Shown here one piece after another: positions 47,201 through 57,100 of a stretch of 64,000 nt of DNA. Position numbers and translations under genes: made by a program. Source of the DNA: Axinella damicornis. Its lineage: Eukaryota > Porifera > Demospongiae > Axinellida > Axinellidae. How positions within the stretch are numbered: position 1 is the first letter of the stretch; the number at the start of each line of letters is the position of its first letter. The stretch is taken from positions 3,786,164-3,850,163 of the forward strand of contig OZ007517.1 of assembly GCA_963931865.1 (NCBI GenBank), given 5' to 3'. The notes beneath the pieces are model-generated. The model did not search any database, had not been told where the DNA came from, and saw only the letters and a list, made by a program, of their open reading frames with translations.

Positions 47201-50200
47201 AAGTGGTTCCAAAGGGCACAGTTATTACTGCACTCTCCCCTAGGCCTGTACTAAGAACACAGTATGTTTGTAAGTAAGTAGAAGCCACTTTCACTGATCA
47301 GCTCTCAGCATGATTCTCAAGGTCAGGTATCCAGCAATAAATTTTAGGTTTAGTTTCTATCGGGGACTACAATAACCATGATAACCTCTGTATGGCAACA
47401 CTCACATACAGTGTGTATATGTACTTCACCTTCACACAAGTATTGTATAATGGCTGCAGCCACCAACTGGATGCACATAATATCAGTCTCCACTCACTGA
47501 AAGAATCTGAAGTTCTGGACAGCACCTCCAGTTGACGCAAACAGAGTCTTGATGTACTCTTCATCTACAACATCCCTATGAAAAAAGAACAGAACAATGA
47601 AAATAACGCTACAAAATGTGATGCATACGTACATGTACATAGTGGGACTCGGACACCTAATTTGGTCCCCCAAAATAGGTCTCCACTAGTATGTATAAAA
47701 TATGAAGTTGGGTATAGTTCCCAGGCTCCTCCCCAGCTTCTTGTTACATACTGTACATAAAACGGGGAGAGTGTATGCATGGTTTTGGTAATGGAATTAT
47801 TGGCTATGCACACGCATGCCGTTTTTGATCTTGCTGGATGCCACTCAGTACGACAGCGAGGAGTCCTTGGAAGACCACAACAAACAACTGTGAGTCTTGA
47901 AAACAAGTTTTATAATATGAACATGGTAGTTTAGAGAGTGGATTCAAGTGACAATTCATGAGCGAACACTCAGGCTAGTCACACCTTTTGTTTTCCTGAG
48001 TACAGTACGCAAGTCGTGTGTCGTGTGTAGAATCTGTATATCACGCGGACCCATGCCGGGAGTCCTTTCTTAAGAACATCATTTCAAAGCTCTTTTTATG
48101 CTGACCACAATGGCACAACCCCCAGCTTCATATCTCAATCACATACCTAGTGCAACATTCTCTGTTCTCAATACCAATGTTGGAAGAAATGACACATCCA
48201 CCAATGTACCATAACTGGTCGAGAATGGTTCCAAACTGTGCCAATTTTGGCACAAAAACATACCTTGAGAATCACATTCTACAGCAGTACTTTGATACAC
48301 CCATGCAATAGGCTATGACGGTATATAGGCTCATTGCTCATATGCTCCTGGCGCTATTCAGAAGCCAACTTTCTTCAGTAGGAACTGAAGGCGGACATAC
48401 TCTTACTTACGGAATGTTTGATAGATGCAGTGTGGCACTAGGAGCAAAGATGTTCTGGTAGTTCTTTGAGCCAGGTTTCTGCGGAAAGATACAAACAGCA
48501 TACAGCAGTCAAACAAATTATGTCCGTACAAGTTGCAACTAGTGTGTTGCAGGCAATAAGTTATCCATTATGGACAAGTTCTACTAGAGCCGGTGGTATG
48601 TAGTCTAGCAGTTAGACCCCCCCCCCAACAAAATGAAGGCTAGGAAATGGAAGGAGAGGGAGGGTCTAGCAGAACCCACACGAAATTAGATTTGAACTGA
48701 CCAATCAGCTTGCACTGTCGAGAATCCTGCCAGTGATTACATCACAGCTCTGCGGTCTCGCATGAGGGAAAACTAGTACGGATGAGAGCCATTATGGCAT
48801 TGTCGAGCAAGCTACTGTACGAGGAGAGGGTTAAACCAGAACCATTGAAGACATGCTCGGGTACAGAGCAAGGAGCTTGGGAAACTCGGAGTTGAAAGTG
48901 GAGCAAATTCAAGCGTCCGTACCAGTAGAGATCGCTTGGCTACCTCAGCATGGATCTCTGTGGTCTGAGCTCTCCACCCACTGCCAAGCAGGCGCTCTGG
49001 TAGTGCGCCAACTGTTCTGTCAGCTGCTGCTTTATGTTGGCTACTGGAGGAAAGGTCTGGGAACGAGAAAACTCCTCCACACAACATTGGGCAATCCGTG
49101 GGCAAGCTTCACCTACCACGATGTCCAACTGTCGTCCCACTCTCCTTCCATTTCCTTGCCTTCATTTTGGGGGGGAGAGGGAGGGTCTACCAGCTAGTCT
49201 AGGTGATATGTGACAATTGACGACTGTTTAGAGCACCACAGTAACAGCTTAAGTGTGCCCGGATGCACCACAAGGCATCTGCTCACAAGACCTGAGTGTC
49301 AGGTAAGCTACTGTATGGAGAGATACAATGAATCCACATGAAAACATATTTGGGATTTGACCCTAAAGACCCCCTGAACACCAGTCAGACGCTCTTACCA
49401 CTGCGCCACCAGACCCACGGAAGAGGAGCAGAAGCAAGTCTGCATACATGTATATATATATATATATATATAGCAGCCCAGGCTATAGACCTCTGCTGAC
49501 TCTAGCTGTGCTTCTCTCTCGTTACACTGGCTAGGATAAGCAGAGAATCTTTGCGGATGGGATTGAGGGCCTGGGTGGATTGACTGTACAAGCACATTGC
49601 CTGAGCGGATACTATCCACCACCACAGCCTGCAGCAAAATTACCTCTCAACACATTGTCACCCAGGACTTGAATGGTGAATGCAGAGATTTTCTGTAGAT
49701 TCATTTTCTCTCTCCATAGCTTACGTCAACTTCACAACTGTCTGCGAAAAGACTTAAGTGTGGTTGACATGCGCGCATTTTTGGTATGTAGTAATAATTC
49801 ACTCGTAGACTTTTCATGGAGGATACTCTTCAGGATGCATCTTACGTAGATGTGCATTACATCATACAAACTAGCCCTCTGGTACCACAACTGCTTACTC
49901 AATCACTCAACGGGAGATCTCTTGTACGTACCTTGAACCTATGTAGGGGCGAACTGGTGTAGTCTTCAGTCAGCCCATCTTCCTGCATTAGAAAAACATT
50001 CATGTGTTCATCCCTGATGATCAAACCACTACTTCAATCAGGACTTTAAATATTATATTATTCCAAGGCAGTGTGAAAGTCTACATGAAACCAGGGTGAA
50101 CAGCTCATTTGCGCCATCAGAAGTTCAGGACTGAGATGAATATGTACCACACATATTGGGAATTGGCACCACCTCAAGACTAGCCTCGTTCCCAGGCTCT

Positions 50201-52062
50201 CCCAAGCGCGAACAAAAATAAGTGATGAAAAGCTGTGCAGGGCCTGGAAACGAGGCTACCTCAAGACTGCATGCCGCAATCTAAGAATCTCGAATAAGCA
50301 TCAAATCATTAAGATTTTAACGTGTGTCTGACTGACCCTGACAGTGAGGTTGACCTGGTCACTGGGGCCAGCATGAGAGCTTACTGAGACTGAGCACTAA
50401 TTCAGCCACAATGACTGTGAGGTTGACCTGGTTGGTCGGTCTGTGAATCCCTGCCCACACCAAACACAAGCTAATAACCCTGAGTAATGCATGAACGATA
50501 ACAATAGCTTTGTACCCGAGCCCTTGCACCCTAGCATTTGTCACTAGAAGCAATAATGCTGGTAAAGCTTTGTCACATGCAGTCACTACATTATGATAAG
50601 AATGTCTTGTATGAATGGTGCAAGCTTTCATACACATCAGCACCAATACAGAATGTTAACGCCTACATCATAGAAACAAGTTGCTTTGTAGCTTAACGCA
50701 CATTGCTCCCTGCTTGAGGCATCTGGACTTGTGCGTGCTTGGAGAGAGTGACATGGATCTTCTGCCCGTAGAGGATGACTCCATTCAGGTTGTTGATAGC
50801 TGCAGATAGAAAGAATACACTTATCACCGACTTGTCCTGGTGGTGAGCAGGCTTGAGGCTCTTGAAGGGCATAATATATAATTCTTCATACATGTACACA
50901 GGGGCGGCAGCAGCATAAAAGAAGTGGTACGGCCCACTATTGTAGCGTACTGCGGAAGGTGGTGCCCTGGAGGCGCTGTGCGTGTTGGCAGAGGTGTGAA
51001 GGATCTGTCCGCGCAAAGCGCGGCAAAAAATTTTCACTTGTATTTTTAGCGATGAGGAAGCGCTCTCGTAGCATCAAAATGGCCGTTTTGGGAAAGAAAA
51101 CACCTTGGCTGCTGTGGAGTTTCAATGGTAGGCCCACAACTAGGATGAGAAACAGATGCCATTGCCGAGTCTGCATATAAGATCAAGTGTAGATTATGCG
51201 CGACTACACTGCACGTGATATTATAATCAGGTCAGCTGGAAAAGTGGTCCGGCCAAAGCCGGACCAGTCGGACCGGCGGCGCCGCCTCTGTACATGTCTA
51301 ACAAACACGGATAAAACATGTTTTGTTGGTGGGACTAAGCATGTGTACGTAACAGTGAAGAACTACAACAGACAAAAAACAGAATGTTGGTAGCTCAGAG
51401 GTCATGGTGATACAGGAGGAAACACATCGTCATGGAGGACATACATTGCCACTAGTGTGCACGTGGGAAAGAAAAGGCTAAGATCAGTCCTCTCCTTCTC
51501 ACTTTCGCTCACAGCCTTAAGGGTTTTTCATATTTTCCCGGTGTTTTTTTTTGTACTTAGATTGACCCCTAACCTTAGAACCTCCCATTGTTTGCAACTG
51601 ATACAACCCTTTGCTAGGAGTTCTTCTTTTTATAATTCTTTTTTGTTCAGTCTGTTAGTTTGTGGAATTCGTTGCCTGGTGCCACTTATAGTTTTTTAGT
51701 TCCTGTTGGTTATTTGTGCCCCCTTACCTGTATTATTATTGCTCACCATTACTTTTCTTGTTTTTGTTCTATATCCTTTTCCTTTCGAAGTCCTGCTCAT
51801 TAGCCTCTGGCTATTGGGACCGACTGTAACCTTGTTCTGATGATGGTCAGTTTCATTTGAAAAAAAAACAACAAAAAAGCAAGACACATGACCACCCGAC
51901 ATTCTAATGAACGTAGAAACCTTCAGGAATATATAACAGTGAGTGATGAGTGAGTACGTCATGAAGATGTACCTGTTTGGCATGCTGTAGTTCCTTAAAC
52001 TGGATGAGCCGAGTCCCTCTTGTTGTAAAGGATCTTCACTCTCACCACGTCACCATACACAC
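44224..52062 (-). CDS. PTBP: Polypyrimidine tract-binding protein homologue, 3' half (RRM3-linker-RRM4)
   Basis: Exons in gene order: 51973-52062, 50702-50799, 49932-49982, 48411-48478, 47498-47575, 45571-45634, 44224-44295 (stop TGA 44224-44226). Encoded blocks match animal PTBP closely: [111 protein letters not shown], and [12 protein letters not shown] at the C-terminus. All junctions after the first keep phase. PTBP binds CU-rich RNA in the nucleus and regulates splicing. The first exon shown has apparent 2-nt and 1-nt losses (see findings). RRM1, RRM2 and the start are not found between 52063 and the N gap. Introns are rich in MITEs. Confidence 0.88.
45145..45205. repeat. Hairpin in PTBP intron
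   Basis: GGTGGGCGCTCTTTC and GAAAGAGCGCCCACC pair around a loop of about 28 bases. It overlaps the end of the acidic frame at 45166-45341. Confidence 0.75.
45166..45341 (-). other. Exon-like acidic open frame inside PTBP intron
   Basis: After a possible TTGATTGTAG acceptor, the frame reads [19 protein letters not shown], then [17 protein letters not shown], and stops TGA after RVECENI. Acidic Ser/Asp-rich starts of this kind occur in some transposases (for example piggyBac-type) and in disordered host proteins. No partner exon was found. It may be a transposon remnant or chance. Confidence 0.25.
46099..46214 (-). pseudogene. Stray ankyrin exon fragment in PTBP intron
   Basis: About 115 bases closely match part of the unit 4 A exon (10710-10830) of the giant ankyrin gene: CACTGAGGCACCCTGGTAGC and AACCTGCTCGTGACCATTCT are identical in both. 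It still reads open ([18 protein letters not shown]) but has no acceptor or donor suited to the PTBP gene. Likely a transposed or gene-captured fragment. Confidence 0.75.
46368..46485. mobile_element. TAGCCTCGTTCCCAGGC-family MITE with 9-bp duplication
   Basis: TAGCCTCATTCCCAGGC to GCCTGGGAACGAGGCTA. Arms pair through CCACCAGTATTTCATC. Target duplication CACCTTCAT at 46359-46367 and 46486-46494 is exact. It lies 150 bases from the stray ankyrin fragment. Confidence 0.9.
46963..46985. repeat. (AGAC)n microsatellite
   Basis: Five to six ACAG units in an intron of the PTBP gene. Confidence 0.85.
47098..47215. repeat. Tandem repeat of about 28 bases
   Basis: Four imperfect copies of TGCCACCCCCACTCAAGTAC plus CTGAAGTG. 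Confidence 0.85.
48072..48160. repeat. Dispersed repeat shared with 59900-59985
   Basis: AACATCATTTCAAAGCTCTT and CCCCAGCTTCATATCTCA occur in the same order and orientation in both copies, one in a PTBP intron, one downstream of an SSX2IP exon. Confidence 0.7.
48595..49202. mobile_element. MITE with AGTCTAG...CCCCCC termini
   Basis: Left arm ACAAAATGAAGGCTAGGAAA with TGGAAGGAGAG is mirrored at 49140-49200 (CTCTCCTTCCATTTCCTTG, CCTTCATTTTGGGG). Outer tips TAGTCTAGCAGTTAGAC / CTACCAGCTAGTCTA. Internal frames on both strands have no recognised domain. Confidence 0.75.
49351..49418 (-). mobile_element. tRNA-like SINE head
   Basis: Minus strand: TGGCGCAGTGGTAAGAGC (A box) and GGGTCAAATCC (B box) with CTGACTGGTGTTCAGGGG between. 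Acceptor stem absent, so not a functional tRNA; same family as 23580-23643. Confidence 0.6.
49450..49472. repeat. (TA)n microsatellite
   Basis: About 11 TA units next to the tRNA-like head. Confidence 0.9.
50181..50258. mobile_element. TAGCCTCGTTCCCAGGC-family MITE with 9-bp duplication
   Basis: Ends TAGCCTCGTTCCCAGGC and GGCCTGGAAACGAGGCTA. Target duplication CCTCAAGAC at 50172-50180 and 50259-50267 is exact. The core is short and has lost most of its stem. Confidence 0.88.
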
Positions 52063-52364
52063 CTAGTAAGGGGTTAAACATAATTAGAAAAACAATTAGT
52101 TACAGCAGTAGTGTAAGGTTGGGCCATTCTGATCATAGCAGCTGTCACTAGACTAATTGGTTCAACAACCATCCATCAATATATTAAGATTTTAATGTGC
52201 GTCCGTGTGTGTGTGACGGAAGTGGGATGTTCGTGGGGCGGGACTAGACTAGTGACGCGCGACCTTCGTACTTCAATTTACTGAACCTCGAACTCTGCGA
52301 AGAACGTTCGAGAACATTGGGCATGGGCTGGAATCTTCCAGAACAGGTGAGGCTACAAGTGGAC

Positions 52365-52640
52365 GCAATCAGGGAGCTGCAGTTGAAGCGGACGCAATCG
52401 GGGAGCAGCAGTTGAAGCGAACGCAATCGGGGAGCAGCAGCCGAAGCGGGTGCAATCAGGGAGCTGTTGAAATCGGGGAAGAGCAGCTGAAGCGAACGCA
52501 AGTGGCGAGCAGCAGCTGAAGGGACGCAATCGGTGGGCAGCAGCTGAAGCGGACGGAAACGGGGAACAGCACTTTGAAGCGGATCGATGCAATCGGGGAG
52601 CAGCAGCTGAAGCTACGCAATCGGGGAGCAGCAGCTCTGC
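52365..52640. repeat. Minisatellite, units of about 27-30 bases
   Basis: About nine imperfect units of CGCAATCGGGGAGCAGCAG plus TGAAGCGGA. Non-coding; apparent frames reflect the repeat. Confidence 0.9.
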
Positions 52641-52861
52641 ACAGAGAGCTGTCCGGCGCCGGATTACTCACGTAGGCGAACGAGGGGGAAGTAGCCGAGC
52701 GAGCGAAGCGAGCGAAGCTACTTGTTACATTGAATTTTAGTATCTATTACATTGACAAGATGGAATTCAGAACACAGTACACATCACCAGACCAAAATAC
52801 ACAAGACACTAGCTGCTCCCTTCACAGCAAGAGCAACCGTACACACGCATTTCGTTGCAGT

Positions 52862-53236
52862 GCCATGGGCCCTCGGCTGAGGCCTCCATACAATGCTGCC
52901 TGCTATAGGAAGCAGGTGTGCTCTTCCTCGGCCGTGGGCCCTCGGCTGAGGCCTCCATACAATGCTGCTATAGTAAGCAGGTGTGCTCCTCCCTTGCCGT
53001 GGGCCCTCGGCTGAGGCCTCCATACAATGCTGCTATAGTAAGCAGGTGTGCTCCTCCCTTGCCGTGGGCCCTCGGCTGAGGCCTCCATATAATGCTGCTA
53101 TAGGAAGCAGGTGTGCTCCTCCCCTGCCGTGGGCCCTCAGCTGAGGCCTCCATACAATGCTGCTATAGGAAGCAGGTGTGCTCCTCCTCTGCCATGGGCC
53201 CTCGGCATACAATGCTGCTATAGGAAGCAGGTGTTG
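52862..53236. repeat. 65-bp tandem repeat, about six copies
   Basis: Unit contains GTGGGCCCTCGGCTGAGGCC, TCCATACAATGCTGCTATAG and GAAGCAGGTGTGCTCCTCC. The period is exactly 65 bases in the central copies; the first has a small insert and the last is truncated. No interspersed unique spacers. Confidence 0.93.
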
Positions 53237-53581
53237 GGTTTGAATACACACATTTTTCATGGCATTGATAACTCAAGGGGTATTCTTCACTGTAAGGAAC
53301 GACTGCCTCCCAAGATGTGTGTACCATCACTTCTGTCCCCATTAACCAACTAACCAACTGTTGCTATGGCAACTGCTACTCCACTCCCTATGTACACTAC
53401 TACAACTCAGGCACCTGTGGACATGATGTGTGTGTCTCCCTGGCCACAAATGATTCTTGGACTACTGAGGGACAATGTCTGGACAAAGGGTCAGTTTTGG
53501 GATCAGTCAACTATGTACATTTGGTGTCTAGTATTACAAGCGTGCCATGTGGTATGGATGATTTCGACACAATGCACTTCA

Positions 53582-53621
53582 TAGCCTCATGCATTCCCAG
53601 GCTCGTCTGGGAACGAGGCTA
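53582..53621. mobile_element. Minimal TAGCCTCGTTCCCAGGC-family MITE
   Basis: Only the two termini remain, back to back, 40 bases in all. Flanks TGCACTTCA and TGCACTTGA look like a 9-bp duplication with one change. Confidence 0.8.
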
Positions 53622-53781
53622 TGCACTTGATGCTCTCGTGGGACTATGTCGTCACACATAGTATACACAGCACAGTTGACAGTGATGGTATGCCACAACA
53701 TGTTTACATTTGAAGAATGGTTGCGCTGCACATGCCGGCACTGCTGCTACACAACACAGCGTATGGAATGTGGTACGTACA

Positions 53782-53815
53782 CAGCCTCATTCCGAGGCTA
53801 CCGGGAATGAGGCTA
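53782..53815. mobile_element. Degenerate MITE terminus pair
   Basis: AGCCTCATTCC followed by GGGAATGAGGCTAG, a collapsed copy of the same family, just left of the gap. Confidence 0.55.
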
Positions 53816-53843
53816 GATGTGGTATCACCTCATCCCCTAGCCA

Positions 53844-54043
53844 NNNNNNNNNNNNNNNNNNNNNNNNNNNNNNNNNNNNNNNNNNNNNNNNNNNNNNNNN
53901 NNNNNNNNNNNNNNNNNNNNNNNNNNNNNNNNNNNNNNNNNNNNNNNNNNNNNNNNNNNNNNNNNNNNNNNNNNNNNNNNNNNNNNNNNNNNNNNNNNNN
54001 NNNNNNNNNNNNNNNNNNNNNNNNNNNNNNNNNNNNNNNNNNN
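53844..54043. other. Assembly gap (200 N)
   Basis: Exactly 200 N, probably an arbitrary scaffold join length. It lies between the last visible PTBP exon and the first SSX2IP exon and could hide the PTBP 5' exons. Confidence 0.97.
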
Positions 54044-54102
54044 CATTGGCCGCATAGTATGGCGTGCGTCAATTCGATCCTGTTTTTAGCACGTGTCTTG
54101 TC

Positions 54103-57100
54103 ATGGCGGATTCCCCCTTAACTGTATCCGACCAGAGTGAAGACGATGGTTTGCTTGAGAATGAATTTTGCACACCAGGCGTTTCCAACGTCGAAGGTTG
54201 TTTGCATCAGGTTGGCTCAAGTTTCATCATTTGGGGAATATATAGCTCTGAGGGTTTCACATTAAATATTGGGTGCCTAGAGGTATTTTTTTAGCACACA
54301 TTTACAACTACACATCTGTTCTGGAGTAACAGTGTACCACATTTAGTCTGTCCTGTAGACCCATAATGCAATTTGCAGCTGACGTCATCACCAGGGGCCG
54401 GGGGTGACACTCCCATGCATATTCACGGTAGTCACAGCTGCTACCGGGCTTATCGGCGCATTTTGTCCCTGTTTACTAAAGAAGGGTTGGAGTTGCTACG
54501 CATTCTTATTCTTCTGTATATTATCGGGTCAAGGGCAAAATGTGCGCGCGGTCAAATGGTCAATGGCTGAAAATACAGCGCAGTTAAACAGTCAAGAGCC
54601 TTTTTGTGATGCAGTCAAGTGCAAAAAATAACAGTATGCCACATTATATGTATGTTTCACATCTCCAGGAGTTGCAGACCATTGGTCTTCCGTCTGTCCT
54701 CGTGGGTAAGAGCACGCAGCCCGACACGGTCAGCTGGTGAACACTGTGTACAGACTACTGCAGCTGCACAGACACAGTACCAAGAGTATCGATGAGCTCA
54801 AGGCAAGGTCCGTGTACATGGGATTTGTCCATAAAGTTATATACCTGTACCAGTATTTTCGATGCCAGTAGAGTTACTTTTGTGAAGTGTAGGGACGCTA
54901 GCTTGTATTTGGTGGTTCAGCATTCTGTAGTTTACCTACACCAAGGGATCTGGGGTGTGGCTGCTGTGTTTAATCCTCAACTCGAGCTTCCTCCATGTGC
55001 TGATACATAGGATAGAGAAATGGGAAGATTGAATGGGACAAAATTGCAAAGTAAGGGGGGGGGGAGGCATGAATTACCTTGCATATGTTCATAATGCTCT
55101 TGGGTATTTTTCAAGGGGGCGAATGCCTCTCTCCCCCTCCCCCCAAAACCTGCTGTTAGTGTATGTCTGTAAGCTGCTGTTGCCCATATCAGGTGCGTCG
55201 CCTGAAGCTGAGCTTGCAGTACAAGGAGACTCAGTTCAGCCATGAGAGCAGGAAGAGGAGAAGGAGTACAAGAGACTCAAACAGAAACTAGGACAGGTGG
55301 GTTTGTTCACATGTGCAAGTACATAGCTGCGTGTCTAGGAATACAACAATTGGTGTGTAGGACACTTTCTGTCAGTCTCGTTCCCATACCATATGAGAAA
55401 TGGCCTGGCAATTTTTGTGAGTTCAAACTGTAGACGGCTGTAACGTTTGACGGGCACTGCACTTGCACCATTCAAGCAGTGAGTATTGCATTATTGCATG
55501 TAATAGTTACGATTATTAGTTACGATTTTCCAGCTGCTGAGATGCTATTTAAAGCACACCACCCTTCAACAGAAAACAAGGGGTTGGTGGGATTCGAATC
55601 CAGGACTGAGCCTGAGCTAAGTCCCACTAGAGACTCTCACCCTACCAGTGCACTAGCCTCGTTCCCAGGCCCACACGCGGAACGCGGAAGTGGGCCTGGG
55701 AACAAGGCTACCGTGCACCACCACACACCTGAAACACATTATTTGTAGTGATGCTACATACTGATGCCGCTTTGTGCATCTGAATGTCTTGCAGGGTTTT
55801 TTTTGACTAGCCTTGTGTGATTTCAGCATCAATGGGTGATATATTTTGGGCCCGTGACCTCTAACAGTTGCCCAATGAGGAAGCCAAAAATACTGGTCCC
55901 ATGGGGGACCACAATAGACATGCAGGTTCCGCTGTAAATGTGTGCCGGACTCAGAATTTGTAACCACCGGAAGAGTATACAAGTGATAATTTATGGCTGC
56001 TTTAGCCCTTTAGGGCCCATAGCGCCAAATGTCGTCATAATACTTTCAGCTTCATCATGTGACTTCCGGCAATGTCCTTGGGAGATAGGTTCTGCCACAG
56101 CAGAAAGGGCGGGACAGGGGGAGGTGGGTGGGCTCTGCAGTAGAAAGGTCTTGGTCGGCACTGGGAGGGCCATTTCTGCCATTTTTGGCATAATGGACTT
56201 AGAAAGTAGCTGTCTTGCCTTGTATTGTAGGCCCTCCATTTTCAGTGTTCATGGTCCATTTTATAGCTACGGCAGGTTGGCCACTTCTCAGGAGGCTTGA
56301 TTGCAAGTTCGTTAGTTGGTGGGTGTGGTTAAGTCATGTATATGCTTAGTGTAGCTGAAATTACCTGTGTTAGCAGTTTCGAGGCCAGCAACGCCAGGGA
56401 ACAGAAATTAGGGCATGTTTAAGTGTTCTATAGACTGAAAATGACCTAGAGAAAGAAATTTGGGCCCTAAAGAGATAATTATTAAGCAGGTCATTTAGTG
56501 CAACTGGGACCAGCAGTAGTGACCGTAATAGAGAGTTGGCTGCCACGGTGACCACTATAGACATGTTCCACATTTACTGTGAGCTGGTGGGGTGGTTTGT
56601 GTGACAAGGCAGCAGTGTGCAGTTTGAATGAAAACCAAAGTGTCCATCTTGTTTCACCCTTTCCTCCTCCAATCTCCCAGCTGGTGTCGGACAAGAGTCA
56701 GGACCGACGACTGGGAATGAGCATCCTCAACTCCCTGCACTGGGCAGACGGGAAGAGAAAAACATGGAACAAACCAGGAAGGTACGTGTACAGACATTTC
56801 CCACACAGCTGTCTTCCTTTCTTCTTCGTCCCTGCATAGGGAAGGGGATAGTATACGTTATAACTGAATTGCAGGCATGCTCAGCCCGTAGACATAGTCC
56901 GAGGGTCAGCATATGCTGGGCTGGAGATTAATCATGCAGCTCTCTTATGAGCTGACCAGAATTTAATGCAGGCCCCACCCCCTGGATAAGGAGGGTGTAG
57001 CCTGGCTGGAGCTATAATGCTACCACTTTGCTCCTCACCCCCATAGTACATTAAGTATGCCCTATTATAGGCAGCATTGCAGCTGTGTATTTGTGGGAGA

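Noticed and set aside
48812..49197. 97-114 codon frames on both strands
   Set aside because: Contained in the MITE 48595-49202; no homology recognised.
52862..53236. CRISPR-like array
   Set aside because: No unique spacers; whole unit repeats, and the genome is eukaryotic.
52784..53260. Several 60-80 codon minus-strand frames with repeated peptide
   Set aside because: Product of the 65-bp tandem repeat; the frame shifts between units because 65 is not a multiple of 3.
53317..53661. 114-codon plus-strand frame with many Cys
   Set aside because: Its end translates a MITE; no splice sites or recognised domain support it.
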